Assembly: GCA_016191115.1 (NCBI GenBank)
Contig: JACPPG010000065.1
Coordinates: 17,344-81,343, forward strand
Source of the DNA: Planctomycetia bacterium
Lineage (GTDB): Bacteria; Planctomycetota; Planctomycetia; Pirellulales; JACPPG01
Reading direction: 5' to 3'
DNA: 64,000 nt
The notes beneath the pieces are model-generated. The model was not told where the DNA came from. It did no database searches and saw only the letters and a list, made by a program, of their open reading frames with translations. Below are positions 36,209 to 46,500 of the stretch, one piece after another (position 1 is the first letter of the stretch; the number at the start of each line of letters is the position of its first letter). The position numbers and the translations under genes were made by a program.

Positions 36209-38416
36209 ATGGCAATTCTCGACGCTACGCGTAGCTCAGGCATGGAAGACATCCGCGGCATTTTGCGGCAGTATTGGGGCTTCGACGAGTTTCGGCCGCT
36301 GCAGGCCGAGGCCATGGCGTGCGTGATCGGCGGGCGGGACTCCGTCGTCGTTTTGCCGACCGGCGGCGGCAAGTCGCTGTGCTTTCAGGCCCCCGCGATG
36401 CACATGCCCGGCATGGCGGTCGTGGTGTCGCCCTTGATCTCGCTGATGAAGGACCAGGTCGACGCGCTGGCGGATTGCGGCGTGCCGGCCGCCTGCGTCA
36501 CCAGCATGTCGACTTTGAACGAGCGGCAGCGCGCGGCGCGCGAGGCCCGCGCCGGCAAGCTGAAGCTCTTGTACCTGTCGCCCGAGCGGCTGATGACCGA
36601 GTCGACGCTCGATTTTCTGCGCGAGGTCCGTTTGTCGTTCGTGGCCATCGACGAGGCACACTGCATCAGCGAGTGGGGGCACGACTTCCGGCCCGAGTAC
36701 CGCATGCTGCGGCGGCTGAAGGAGACGTTTCCGGCGATCGGCGTACACGCCTACACCGCCACGGCCACCGCGCACGTCCGCGACGACATCGCGCGCGAGC
36801 TGGCCTTGCGCGAGCCGGAGTTCCTCGTCGGCTCGTTCGATCGGCCGAACCTCGTCTATCGCGTGCAGAGGCGGGCCGACCGGATGCGGCAAATCGTCGA
36901 GGTGATCGAACGCCATCGCGACCGCGCCGGCATCATCTATTGCATCCGCCGCGCTGATGTCGAGCAGATTTGCGCCAGCCTGCAGGAACTGGGCTATAAG
37001 GCCCTGCCCTATCACGCCGGCATGCCGGACGAGGATCGGAAGCGCAACCAGGACGCCTTCGCCAACGACGAGACCGCGATCATCGTCGCCACGGTGGCCT
37101 TCGGCATGGGGATCGACAAGTCGGACGTGCGGTACGTGATTCATGCCGGCGCCCCCAAGTCGTTGGAGAACTACCAACAGGAGAGCGGCCGCGCGGGGCG
37201 CGACGGGCTAGAGGCCGAATGCTGGCTCTTGTACAGCGACGCCGATTTCGTCACCTGGCGACGCCTACAAAGCGAGCTGTCGCCCGAGGCCGCCAAAGTC
37301 GCCCAGGCCGTGCTGGCCGGCATCGCCGATTTCTGCAATAGCGCCGTCTGCCGGCACCGCACCATCATACGCTATTTCGGTCAGGAGCTGCCGGACCCGT
37401 ACTGCAACGCCTGCGACGTCTGCCTGGCCGAGGTCGACCTGGTCGACGACGCCCTGATCGTGGGGCAAAAGATCCTGTCGTGCGTGTTGCGAGTGCAGGA
37501 GCGCTTCGGCGCGGACTACACGGCGCAGGTGCTCACCGGCTCGCGCGAGCAGCGGATTCTCGACAACGGCCACGACCGGCTCAGCACTTGGGGATTGCTT
37601 GCGGAGCCGGGCAAGAAAGCGGTCCGCGACTGGGTCGAGCAGTTGGTATCTCAGCAGTTCTTGCGAAAAACCGGCGAGTACAACCTGCTCTCGGTCACGC
37701 CGACCGGCCGACAATTGCTCCGCGGCGAGATCGTGCCGAAACTCACCAAGCCGGCCGAGCGCGGCAGGCAGGTCTCACGCTTCGAGCGCGAGTCGTGGGA
37801 GGGCGTCGATCGCGGTCTCTTCGAACGCTTGCGCGCCTGGCGGCGCGGCCGGGCCGACGCCCGCGGGCTGCCGCCGTTTATGCTGTTCAGCGACGCCACG
37901 CTCCGCGACCTGGCGCGGCGGCGCCCGTCGACCGACGAAGGGCTGCTCCTGGTCCACGGGATCGGCAGCCGAAAATCGGCCGAATACGGCGCCGAGGTGC
38001 TCGGCGAGATCGCCGCCTACTGCCGCGACACCGGCGCGGCGATGGACGTCGAAGTCGCGCCGCCGTCGCGCGACGCGCAGCCGCGCCGCGAGCGGGCCCG
38101 CGACCCGGCCCGATCGGCAGCGCGGACGCAGGCGTACCGCATGTTCGCGGAAGGCAAGGCGATCGACGAAGTGGCGGCGGCGGTGGACCGCTCGCGCCGC
38201 ACAACGATCCAGTACCTCGTCGAACACATCGAGCGCGAGGGCATTGCCGATCCTTCGCCGTGGATCGATACCTCTACATTCGAGCGCATCGCCACGGCCG
38301 CCCGCGAGCGCGGCATCGATCGCGTGAAGCCGATCTATCTGGCCCTCAACGAACAGGTCGATTACGACCAGATCTGGATCGCCATCGCTTGCCTGCGCGT
38401 GAAAAGCAGCCGGTGA
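36209..38416 (+). CDS. recQ: ATP-dependent DNA helicase RecQ
   Basis: 3'-5' DNA helicase of 735 residues acting in recombination and fork repair. The helicase core shows LPTGGGKSLCFQAPA (Walker A), VVSPLISLMKDQ, AIDEAHCISEWGHDFRPEY (DEAH box with the RecQ aromatic loop), TATATAHVRDDI and QQESGRAGRDG. It continues with the zinc-binding region (C-x16-C-x2-C-x2-C type, around YCNACDVCLAEVD), an RQC winged helix (GLLAEPGKKAVRDWVEQL) and an HRDC domain (LPPFMLFSDATLRDLARRRP). An extra C-terminal winged-helix segment (AYRMFAEGKAIDEVAAAVDRS and on) is of the Sgs1-like HTH_40 kind. The ATG at 36242 (MEDIRGILR) is an equally possible start. Confidence 0.95.
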   Translation: MAILDATRSSGMEDIRGILRQYWGFDEFRPLQAEAMACVIGGRDSVVVLPTGGGKSLCFQAPAMHMPGMAVVVSPLISLMKDQVDALADCGVPAACVTSMSTLNERQRAAREARAGKLKLLYLSPERLMTESTLDFLREVRLSFVAIDEAHCISEWGHDFRPEYRMLRRLKETFPAIGVHAYTATATAHVRDDIARELALREPEFLVGSFDRPNLVYRVQRRADRMRQIVEVIERHRDRAGIIYCIRRADVEQICASLQELGYKALPYHAGMPDEDRKRNQDAFANDETAIIVATVAFGMGIDKSDVRYVIHAGAPKSLENYQQESGRAGRDGLEAECWLLYSDADFVTWRRLQSELSPEAAKVAQAVLAGIADFCNSAVCRHRTIIRYFGQELPDPYCNACDVCLAEVDLVDDALIVGQKILSCVLRVQERFGADYTAQVLTGSREQRILDNGHDRLSTWGLLAEPGKKAVRDWVEQLVSQQFLRKTGEYNLLSVTPTGRQLLRGEIVPKLTKPAERGRQVSRFERESWEGVDRGLFERLRAWRRGRADARGLPPFMLFSDATLRDLARRRPSTDEGLLLVHGIGSRKSAEYGAEVLGEIAAYCRDTGAAMDVEVAPPSRDAQPRRERARDPARSAARTQAYRMFAEGKAIDEVAAAVDRSRRTTIQYLVEHIEREGIADPSPWIDTSTFERIATAARERGIDRVKPIYLALNEQVDYDQIWIAIACLRVKSSR

Positions 38417-39081
38417 GCTGGTAGTGGCCAGTGGAATCGTAGGGTGCTCTGTGAGCACCGCAATCCGCAGCGTGTAGTCAGGCACCCCGTGCCTGACATG
38501 CGGCGCGGAATGACGTCACACGGGGGGACGGGACCCGCGGCGGCGGCGTCAGGCACGGGAGTGCCTGACCTATGTGGGCCTATGTGAACTGTTTCGCAAA
38601 ATGTCAACTATTTCCTTGTTATCCGGCGCCGCGCAGGTGTAAACTTCGGGCAAGGGACTTTAGCCGCGTTCGGGATTCTGGCCAGTTCCATCAAGCGGCC
38701 TCGCGGGTTCCTCGCACATCGATCTGCCAGGGAGCAAGGGGCAGGTCCAAGTCGGAGCACGCTGGCAAAGCTTCTCGCCCCAAGCAGGCCGGTGCCGCGC
38801 GTTCGCGGCTGCCGCTTTCGATTTCTCGTCTCCGGCTAGTTCTCACGGCGTTATTTGTGCTGTCGCGCGCCAAACGGTGTAAGCGCTTGCGCCTGCCAGC
38901 CAGTCCCGGGCAAGCGCACGCGCCGCCTAAAGTCGCGCACAGTGCATCGCGAGCGCCGCAGGCCACGAGACGCGGACAGCCGGCCAATGAATCATGAGCG
39001 TGTCCGGTACTAAACCGTCGCGGCGCCTGAGGCGCGTCCGCACAACACCAATCCTAAATCGGGACTAAAGAGGAGGCACAA
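38417..39081. other. Intergenic region with clustered hairpin repeats
   Basis: No convincing gene is seen in these 665 bases. They hold the GGTGCTC/GAGCACC hairpin (38443-38459), two GTCAGGCAC/GTGCCTGAC hairpins (38477-38497 and 38548-38569), then unremarkable DNA. A strong AGAGGAGG ribosome-binding site just before 39082 belongs to the following gene. The 141-codon open frame here has an amino-acid mix typical of noncoding DNA. Confidence 0.55.
38443..38569. repeat. Composite of two hairpin repeat families
   Basis: Three perfect stem-loops lie in a row. GGTGCTC/GAGCACC is at 38443-38459; GTCAGGCAC/GTGCCTGAC is at 38477-38497 (loop CCC) and at 38548-38569 (loop GGGA). The same two families sit side by side again at 40960-41010. 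Confidence 0.8.
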
Positions 39082-40908
39082 ATGGTGGCAGAACACCGCC
39101 GCAGTTTGCTGCTGCGCGCGCGTCGCCTTGTAAATCATTCATCCTTCGCGACGCTCGTCCGCACCAGCAATCATCACATCACTTTCGCCAGTCTGGTCGT
39201 CGCACTGTGCGAAGCGTCTTTTGTTTCCTTCGCCGCCGCTGGGCAGATCATTACGGTGGCCGTCTCGGGCATGCAAGCGCCCGGTACGCCGGATGGGGTG
39301 ACGTTCGACGTCGCTGCCGCGAGCGTTGCGGCGCCTTTCGCGCATGCCCCCGCGATCAACAATGGCGGGCAGGTGTCTTTCCTGTCAAACCTGGATGGCG
39401 ATGGCGTGAGCGCCGCAAACAACGCCGGCCTGTGGGCGGGCGCGCCAGGCAATGTGCATCTGCTGGTTCGTTCGGGGGACGTCATCAATACTCCGACGGG
39501 AGTCGACACGTGGACGCTTTCGACCAGCGACTTCAAATATTGGTACCCAAAGCCGATCAACTCGGCAGGACGCGTATCCTTCGACGGGATGGTCTCCGAC
39601 ATCGCACATCCGGCAACGGGCATCGCAGATGACGCCAGTGCCGCCCTCGTCGCGCGTGTCGGTGATCCTGCTCCCGGAACGCCCGGCAGGGTGTACTCTC
39701 CTGCCTTCGTGATTACTAACTTGCTCCCCAAGCTCCCGGTTCCCGCGACCAACGACAGCGGGCAGGTGGCGTTTGTCGCCGGCACGTTGCCCGCTCCACG
39801 CACGTCTGGCATTTGGGCAGGCGCTCCTACCGCGCTGGCACCCGTGGGACAAACAGGCGAACACGCACCCGGAACGCCGGACGGGGTTACTTTCGGCGGC
39901 AGCGAAATCTTCGGCGACGCCACAACGTTCGGCGTTCCATCACTGAACAGCAGTGGCCAGGTCGCGTTCACGGCCTTCCTCGAGGGCCAAGGTGTTACGG
40001 AAGGTCAAAACGACTTTGGCATCTGGATGAACGGTCCGCGTGGATTGACGCTGGTGGCACGGTGGGGCGATCAGGCTGAGGGCGCTCCCGCCGGCGTTGT
40101 TTACTCGATGCCCGACTCGTTGCATCCGGAGGATTTCGCACGTGCGGAGATTAACGCTGCCGGCCAAGTGGCGTTTCGCGGCAAGATGGTGGGGATAGGC
40201 GGCGGAGAAGCGATTTGGGCGGGCGCGCCGGGGCAACTGGGCATCGTCGCGCGGGCAGGCGCCCCAGCGCCAGGAGTTTTGGGCTCCGTTAATTTCAAGG
40301 AACTGTGGCAGCCGCTGTTGAACCGCGCCGGCAACGTCGCGTTTATCGCCGCGCTTGACGATCCGAGTTCGTTGACGGGAATCTGGGCCGGCGCGCCTGG
40401 AAATCTGACGCTCGTCGCACGTCAGGGGGATCACGCGCCCGGCACGCCTGCGGGCGTCGACTTTGGCGATCTGTCCATCACTCTGGGCGGCGTCCCCGGC
40501 GACCTTCAGCCGAACGCGCCGGTCATAAACGCCCAAGGGCAGGTTGCCTTTCTCGATGATGAGCTCAGCGATTCAAGCGCCGGCATCTGGGCCACGGACC
40601 TGCTGGGTAATCTCGTGAAGATCGTCCGCACCGGCGAGCCCTTGGAAGTGGCGCCGGGCGATTTTCGCATGGTGAGCGGGTTGCAATTCGCCGGCTTCAG
40701 CGGCAACGAGGACGGCCGCGCCAGCGGCTTCAACGATCTCGGCCAGGTCGCGTTCCGCGCCGAGTTCACCGACGGCACGGCCGGCATTTTCATCAGTAAC
40801 GCCGTGGCCGCCGTGCCCGAACCGGGCACGCTGGCGCTCGCCGTGCTGGGTGCAGCAATACTGTTCGTGCGCCGCGGCTGGCAAGTAGGTCAAGCAGCCC
40901 CTGCCTGA
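39082..40908 (+). CDS. PEP-CTERM protein with tandem choice-of-anchor-like repeats
   Basis: Exported protein of 608 residues. An N-terminal signal (FASLVVALCEASFVSFAAAG) precedes about seven degenerate repeats of some 70 residues. Each has an NxxGQVAF-type strand, a GIWAGAPG turn and a LVARxGDxAPGTPxGVxF segment. The end is a PEP-CTERM signal: AVPEPGTLAL, a hydrophobic helix (AVLGAAILFV) and a basic tail. The repeats probably fold as a beta-propeller or solenoid, which is an inference. An AGAGGAGG ribosome-binding site lies about 7 bases before the ATG. The protein is presumably processed by an exosortase encoded elsewhere. Its biological role is not known. Confidence 0.88.
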   Translation: MVAEHRRSLLLRARRLVNHSSFATLVRTSNHHITFASLVVALCEASFVSFAAAGQIITVAVSGMQAPGTPDGVTFDVAAASVAAPFAHAPAINNGGQVSFLSNLDGDGVSAANNAGLWAGAPGNVHLLVRSGDVINTPTGVDTWTLSTSDFKYWYPKPINSAGRVSFDGMVSDIAHPATGIADDASAALVARVGDPAPGTPGRVYSPAFVITNLLPKLPVPATNDSGQVAFVAGTLPAPRTSGIWAGAPTALAPVGQTGEHAPGTPDGVTFGGSEIFGDATTFGVPSLNSSGQVAFTAFLEGQGVTEGQNDFGIWMNGPRGLTLVARWGDQAEGAPAGVVYSMPDSLHPEDFARAEINAAGQVAFRGKMVGIGGGEAIWAGAPGQLGIVARAGAPAPGVLGSVNFKELWQPLLNRAGNVAFIAALDDPSSLTGIWAGAPGNLTLVARQGDHAPGTPAGVDFGDLSITLGGVPGDLQPNAPVINAQGQVAFLDDELSDSSAGIWATDLLGNLVKIVRTGEPLEVAPGDFRMVSGLQFAGFSGNEDGRASGFNDLGQVAFRAEFTDGTAGIFISNAVAAVPEPGTLALAVLGAAILFVRRGWQVGQAAPA

Positions 40909-40959
40909 CGACGGGGCGCGCGCCATGGCGTCGCACTGGCAACCAGCGCGGGCGGAGCC

Positions 40960-41010
40960 GCGTCAGGCACGGGGTGCCTGACGCGGCCGCAGGCCGCTCT
41001 GTGAGCACCG
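40960..41010. repeat. Composite hairpin repeats, second locus
   Basis: GCGTCAGGCAC (40960-40970), loop GGG and GTGCCTGACGC (40974-40984) form a perfect 11-base stem. It is followed at once by a degenerate GGTGCTC-family copy (GCTCTGTGAGCACCGCTCC). This repeats the pairing of the two families seen at 38443-38569, in the other order. Confidence 0.75.
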
Positions 41011-41082
41011 CTCCCCTCGCGCGAGGAGTGCAGCGCAGGGAAGAACCGCCAAGGCACGAAGGACACGAAGAACAGCCCGGCG

Positions 41083-41107
41083 GCTCGGCCGGAGCCTCGC
41101 CCTCCCG
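41083..41107. repeat. GGGCGAGGCTCCCGC family, single arm
   Basis: GGCTCGGCCGGAGCCTCGCC followed by CTCCC matches the right arms at 113-137 and 15729-15753. No left arm is seen upstream. Confidence 0.65.
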
Positions 41108-41131
41108 CGGCGCGTCTGATCGCCGGAAGCT

Positions 41132-41305
41132 TCATAGCAGTTCCTTCATGCTCTCCTCGAGTTGCCGCTGCAGCTCTTGCACGAAGCGCAGCATATCCGC
41201 CCTGTCGGCAGTCCGCGACTTCGCTGCTTGCGTCGCCGTCAGCACGTAAGAATTCTGCGCGTCGTGCTGGATTTTCCGGCGCTCTTGCCTTCGCGCGTGG
41301 TACAT
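41132..41305 (-). CDS. Possible small helical protein
   Basis: Candidate gene of 57 residues. It starts MYHARRQERRKIQHDAQ and ends in a charged amphipathic helix (RADMLRFVQELQRQLEESMK). This part looks protein-like, unlike the upstream extension of the same frame to 41554, which is Arg/Ser/Pro-rich. There is no clear ribosome-binding site and no recognised family. It could be a coiled-coil regulator, or simply a chance frame in a region that is otherwise noncoding. Confidence 0.35.
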   Translation of the reverse strand: MYHARRQERRKIQHDAQNSYVLTATQAAKSRTADRADMLRFVQELQRQLEESMKELL

Positions 41306-41348
41306 TGGCGCGACGGCCTGCGATTGCTTGACAGCGCGGGCCAGTAAG

Positions 41349-41382
41349 GCCGCCGGTGGTGTGGAACCTCCGGCGGCTTTTT
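41349..41382 (+). terminator. Intrinsic terminator-like hairpin
   Basis: GCCGCCGG (41349-41356) pairs with CCGGCGGC (41370-41377) and is followed by TTTTT. No plus-strand gene lies close upstream, so it may end a noncoding transcript. Confidence 0.6.
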
Positions 41383-42000
41383 CGTTCCTTGGCGGATTTC
41401 TCTTGCATCGCAACATCCGCCCCCTATGCTGCATGCACTTTGGTTGTCGGTCGAAGTGGAATCGACCGCACAGCCACACGGGCCGCCACGACCCTACGAA
41501 GCCGTGGTGGCTCGCTTTATGGGACCAAAAAGAGCTGCCGAGCCGCCGGGGCATTCTGCCACGACCCGAGCGGCTCTTTCCTTTTGGGTCGGCTGTGGCT
41601 CTGAACGAGATTTGCCAGCAGCGCGGAGCGAGAGCCGTGCGACGTCAGCCCGCTGCGCGGCTGGCTTTACTACATCTGGCCAATCCGCCGGGATTTGTCC
41701 TGTGCAACCGCGCTTTGACATGATAGGGTGAGCTTGCCTCTTTGCTGGGCGGCCAAGCCTTTCTCAGGACACTCCCATTCCGGGAGCCAATCTTCACCAG
41801 TCCTGGCCACCCCCGACTCGGGATGGCTTTCTGCTTTCTGGCCGCGCTGCCGGTTCCCTAGCGGTTCCCGGTGCCTCGGCCTGGCGGATGCCGCCGGCTA
41901 CTGCACGGTTGCTGCGCTGGCGGCTCCGCTTTCCAACGTCGCGCGGCCACAGTCGAGCGGATGGAAGTTCATCTTGCCAGCCACTCGCGCGCCGCGCAGG

Positions 42001-42035
42001 CGGTCACCGGTCACCAAGCCGGTGGCCGTTTTTTT
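42001..42035 (+). terminator. Intrinsic terminator-like hairpin
   Basis: CGGTCACCGG pairs with CCGGTGGCCG over 10 bases (one G-U pair) around an 8-base loop, then a run of seven T. This is a textbook intrinsic terminator on the plus strand, yet no coding gene precedes it. A related 11-base perfect stem follows at 42099-42125 and shares the sequence GCCGGTGGCCGTTT. Confidence 0.65.
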
Positions 42036-42361
42036 CAAACGTCGCGCGGCCCTAAGAGCATCGGGCGGGTGTCAAGACCGCCCGGTGACGCCGCGTTGCG
42101 GCCACCGGCGGCGCGCCGGTGGCCGTTTCTTGGGGCGGATGGGCTGGTCTCCCAGGGTCGTGCCAACCGCTTCGCGCTTGTCTGGCGCGATCCTGTGGCT
42201 GCCGTTTCGGCAAACCTGCTGCTGGCGTTCATTTGGGCGAGCGGCATGGCAGCGTCGGCCCGAATCCGACGTAGACTTGTCTGCGGCTGCCCTGCGAGCC
42301 CTGAGCCGTCGCCCTTCATTTCTAAGCGGGTTCGCTCTCTGTCCCTCTGAAGGCTGCCGCC

Positions 42362-42574
42362 ATGCGCCTGTTGATTGCAACGGTCTGTTTGTCAGTGTCC
42401 GTCATCGGTTGCGCCCCCACGGCGAAGCCTACGCGGCGGGACGCCATGCTCGAATACATCGAGGCGAGCAAGGAGTTCAACACCGCACGAGAATCATCGC
42501 AGCCTGACACGCGCAAAGAACGCAAACGAACCGACTTAGCGAAGGCTGCGCTCGATTCTCTCGGCAATCCCTGA
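42362..42574 (+). CDS. Small lipoprotein
   Basis: Predicted lipoprotein of 70 residues. A short signal (LLIATVCLSVSVIGC) ends in a lipobox VIGC with the lipidated cysteine at residue 17. The mature part is short, charged and probably helical (AMLEYIEASKEFNTARE and TRKERKRTDLAKAALDSL). A GAAGG purine patch lies upstream of the ATG. There is no recognised family. It stands alone between the hairpin-rich region and tRNA-Lys. Confidence 0.6.
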   Translation: MRLLIATVCLSVSVIGCAPTAKPTRRDAMLEYIEASKEFNTARESSQPDTRKERKRTDLAKAALDSLGNP

Positions 42575-42693
42575 CGCGGGCAGGTCGGCGCGCCGCGATG
42601 CACTAAAAGGCAAGGGAAGCGCGACCGGCGCGAATCGCACGCATCTCCGAGAGAAATGCGAAAACGCCGCCGATTCTCGCGGCAAAAACCAAG

Positions 42694-42766
<73 letters not shown>

Positions 42767-43524
42767 TAGACCCTATTTTTGTAGGGAATTTGACCCCGGC
42801 GGCCAGGCGGGCATCATAGCCTTGACACCCACTTTGACACCCGCACCCATTGCCGGAGTCGAAATCATGCCCCAGTTTACCAGCACAAGGCGCCGACAGA
42901 AACCGGCCAAGCCGCACAAAGATTGACGGAGTCGACGATCGGCATCTGGACGTGGTTTTGGGACCGATATCTTTTTCTTAGCCATGCAATCGCCCCGTCC
43001 GGATCCAGCGACGCCAAATGAGGCCCCAGCATTCTACTGGACACGTCTGACAAAGGCGGGTGAGCGAAAGAGGGCATTGCCATACCACGAATGCGTACGC
43101 GGCAACGGAATACGCCAACGGCAACATCGCTTCGCCGACCGAAGCCGCTCCGGTTGCCTATGCCGCACAAATCTCGAAGCCCAGAGACGAGAAATGGTTT
43201 GCGCCGAAAAATGAGCCAGACCCGGGACTTTGCAGTTCTCCTGGGCCCGGCTGGTCCGCTGTTGGCGTTCTATTCGCAGCTCGATCAAAGATTCGGCCAT
43301 TTTGCGGAAAACGGCGATCGATTTGCTTGTTCCCTGCTCACCAAGCATCCATATTGGAACGAACGCGGCATTTTGCACCGTGGCGCCAATGCGGTGATTC
43401 GCCAGCGGGGCTGGGAGTTGCGATCGTTTGCCGATATCGGCAACATGCGGCGCGCCCAGCCGCGGCCGGCCGGGGCGCGTTCACGGACCGTGCCGCGTGT
43501 TTGGCCAAGAGCTGGAGCCTGGCG
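42767..43524. other. Intergenic region between tRNA-Lys and kinase gene
   Basis: No gene can be supported in these 758 bases. A minus-strand frame starting MAKKKISVPKPRPD (42773-42985) runs into the tRNA leader and loses coding character after about 15 residues. The kinase frame is open from 43060 but reads as noncoding before its ribosome-binding site at 43514-43517. A short direct repeat TGACACCC occurs twice near 42823-42840. Confidence 0.45.
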
Positions 43525-46500
43525 ATGGACGTGGACCGCGACAGCGCAAGCCCTGAACCCAACGGCCAGCCGGCGCTGCCCAACGCCGATCGCGGTCGAG
43601 CGCCCCACGAAACGTCGGCCGCCGAACGAGAGGCCGCCGAACGGCTCACAACGCTCTTGGCGGATTATCAGGCTTGCCTCGTTGCCGGTGACATTTCGCT
43701 CGACGAGGACGTCGGCGCTGCGGGCGATGAGACGATCGCCGAAAGGCTGGACCGCGCGAAAGCCTGTTTTCGGCTGTTGGAAGAAATGCGATCGGCCGCG
43801 ATTGCCGACTCCCGCGAGACGGAGAGCGGCCCCGAATCGCCGATCGACCCGTCCGTGCCCCGCGTGACCGATGGCCCTAACGGCGCGTGCCCGCCCGTCG
43901 CCCCGGAGCCGCCGGGCGCGCCGCGCATCGGCCGGTTCGAGATCATTCGGGAGCTGGGATCGGGCGGCCACGCGGTGGTCATGTTGGCGCACGATCCGGT
44001 CTTGGACCGGGACGTGGCGCTCAAGGTGCCGCTGCCGGAGATCCTGCTGACGGCCGACGTGCGGCGGCGATTCGCCACCGAAGGTCAGGCGGCGGCGCGG
44101 CTCAAGCATCGCAATCTCGTGCCGGTATTTGAAGTCGGAGAGATCGGGCCGATCTGCTTCATTGCCTCGGCGTATTGTGAAGGGCCGACGCTGGCCGCGT
44201 GGCTGGCGGCACGCGCCAAACCCGTCCCGCCGCGCCGAGCGGCCGAGTGGATCAGCTTGATCGCACGGGCCATCCATTACGCGCACGAGGAAGGCGTATT
44301 GCATCGGGACTTGAAGCCCAGCAACATTCTCCTTGTGCGGAAAACTCGCGACAGGTCCGCCGGCCGATCTGTCAACGACACGGAATTCGATTTCGATCCG
44401 CTGGTGACGGACTTTGGCCTGGCGAAACTGGCGGAAAACGACGCCATGAGCACACGAACGGGCACGGTGCTTGGCACGCCGGCCTATATGGCGCCGGAGC
44501 AAGCGTCGGGCAAGCTGATCGACGTGGGCCCGGCGGCGGACGTCTATGCCTTGGGCGTGATTCTGTACGAGATGTTGACCGGCCGGCCGCCGTTTTTGGC
44601 CGACTCGGATCTCGAGACGCTTCGCCAGGTCCACCAGGACGAACCGCCGCAGGTCCGCAAACTGCAGCCCAGCGTTCCACGCGACCTGGAGGTCATTTGT
44701 CTCACGTGTTTGGACAAGGAGCCGGCGCGGCGCTTCACCACCGCCGGCGCGCTGGCGGACGATCTGGACCGGTTCCTGGCTAGCGAGCCGGTTCGAGTCC
44801 GCCCGCCATCGCTGGTGCGCCGCGGACGGCTGTGGGTGAAGCGGCATCCGGCCCAAGCGGTCATGGTCGCGACGGTGCTGGCCGTCATGGTGGGGCTACC
44901 GGCTGCTCTTTTGTGGCACTCGCTCCGACTCGAGCGCGAGCATGCGTACGCCGTGGCGGCGCAAGCAGCGGCCGAACGAAGCGCTATCGCCGCCCGCCGG
45001 AACGAAGCCCGCGTGCGCCAGCACATGTACGTATCCGATATCCGCGTCATGCAGCAACTGCGTCACGAGGGAAACTTCGGCGCCTTGGCAAGCTTGCTCG
45101 ATCGGTACCGGGCCGAGCCGGACAGGGGACTGGCTCTTCGGAAAATGAACGTCGCCGATGCCGCCGCCGGAGCCGTAGCCTCCGCCGCGGAAACGCCGGC
45201 CGACGCGCCGGCGTTCGAATGGCGATACCTGAATCGCTTTCGCGATGCTTGTCGGCTCAAGATCGCGGCGCATGCCGGCCAGGTTGATTTGCTCGCCTTC
45301 TCGGCGGACGGGAACACGTTGGCGACCTCCGGAATTGAGGATGGTCGATTGCGATTGTGGGCCGTACCTAGCGGCCGCGAGCTGGGATCGTTTCCCGTGC
45401 GCGCGGGAAAGGGTCGCCGGTCGACCGAAGGGAGGGCCGCTTTGTCGGCCGACGGTCGACGAGCGGCTACGCTGCTCGACGCGCATACCGTTGTGGTGTG
45501 GGATGTCTCAAGCGAGGCCGAGGTCGCGCGGTTCGGCCGGGAGACCGACATGGTCGCCGTCGCGATGTCGCCCGATGGCGCTCGCGTCGCCGCGGGCTGC
45601 GAGCGCGAGACGGTCGTATGGGATTGCGCTACCGGCCGGCAGGTGAGCGAGCACCCGGCCGGCAGCATCGTGATGTTCGTGCCCGACGGCCGGCAGCTCA
45701 TCGGCGTTGGCCCCGGTGCGGCGAGCTTCACGGTCAGTGTTTGGGATGTGCCGGCGAGCGCGTTTAAGCGCGGGCTCGCGCTGGCCGGTCCGGTGCGCCA
45801 TGTGGCGTGCTCGCCCGACGGGACCATGCTGGCGGTGCTCAGCGACCTTCCGGACTACACCGACGTCCGCATCTATCACCCGCGCAGTACGGCTCCGGTC
45901 CACTATCTCGCGGCGGAGAGCGAGCGGTTCAGCCGCGTGGCGTTTTCGGGCGACAACCGCCGGCTGGTCGCGACGGCAGCCGACGGCAGCTTGAAGATAT
46001 GGGACGCCGGCACCGGCAAAGCGGAGGGGGCGATCCGCGGTTTTGGCACGCGGCTGGTGCATCTGGCGTTTTCGGCCGACGATCGGTGGCTGGCGACCGC
46101 CACGCCCGACGGAGGCGTGCTCGTCTGGGACGGGCGCTTGCTCGACGCATGCGACGAGCTGCGCCCCCAGAACGCCACGGTCGGGCCTGTGACGTTCTCG
46201 CCGGATGGCCGCACGCTGGCCGCGGCGACGCCGGACCGCTCCGTGCTGGTCGTCGACGTTGCCACGGGACGCGTCGACGCGCGCCTGCCCAGACACGTCG
46301 AGCGAATCGCCGACCTGGCCTTTTCTTCCGACGCAGCGCGGCTGGTCACCACCGACGGCCTGGCAATCCGTTGCTGGCGCCGCGACGACGGGACGCCGCT
46401 GTGGCACGTCGATAGCGACCGAACGAAGTGCGTGACGTGGACGTCGCCGTCAGGGCCGGTTGCGTCGGCGGGCGACGACTATCTCCTTCATTTCCACGAT

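Larger units (their letters stand above)
40909..42361. other. Gene-poor, hairpin-rich interval
   Basis: About 1450 bases with at most one small gene (41132-41305, minus). The left part is a composite of interspersed repeats (40960-41107). The right part holds several terminator-like stem-loops with T-runs on the plus strand (41349-41382, 42001-42035 and a weaker one at 42099-42128). A 260-codon plus-strand open frame (41728-42507) reads as Cys/Arg/Ser-rich noncoding translation. Transcribed small RNAs ending at these hairpins are possible. Confidence 0.5.

Noticed and set aside
38572..38997. Plus-strand frame of 141 codons before the large PEP-CTERM gene
   Set aside because: Arg/Ser/Ala-rich translation with no motif, and no ribosome-binding site.
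41728..42507. Plus-strand open frame of 259 codons
   Set aside because: Its translation is rich in Cys, Arg, Ser and Pro with no domain-like pattern, it crosses two terminator-like hairpins, and its end overlaps the better-supported small lipoprotein in another frame.
42773..42985. Possible truncated integrase or att site next to tRNA-Lys
   Set aside because: The minus-strand frame starts promisingly (MAKKKISVPKP), but no recombinase motif follows. No duplicated tRNA 3' end is seen, and the repeats lie on the 5' side of the tRNA rather than the usual 3' attachment side.
43060..43524. N-terminal extension of the kinase
   Set aside because: The frame is open but reads as noncoding, and a good ribosome-binding site with ATG lies at 43514-43527.
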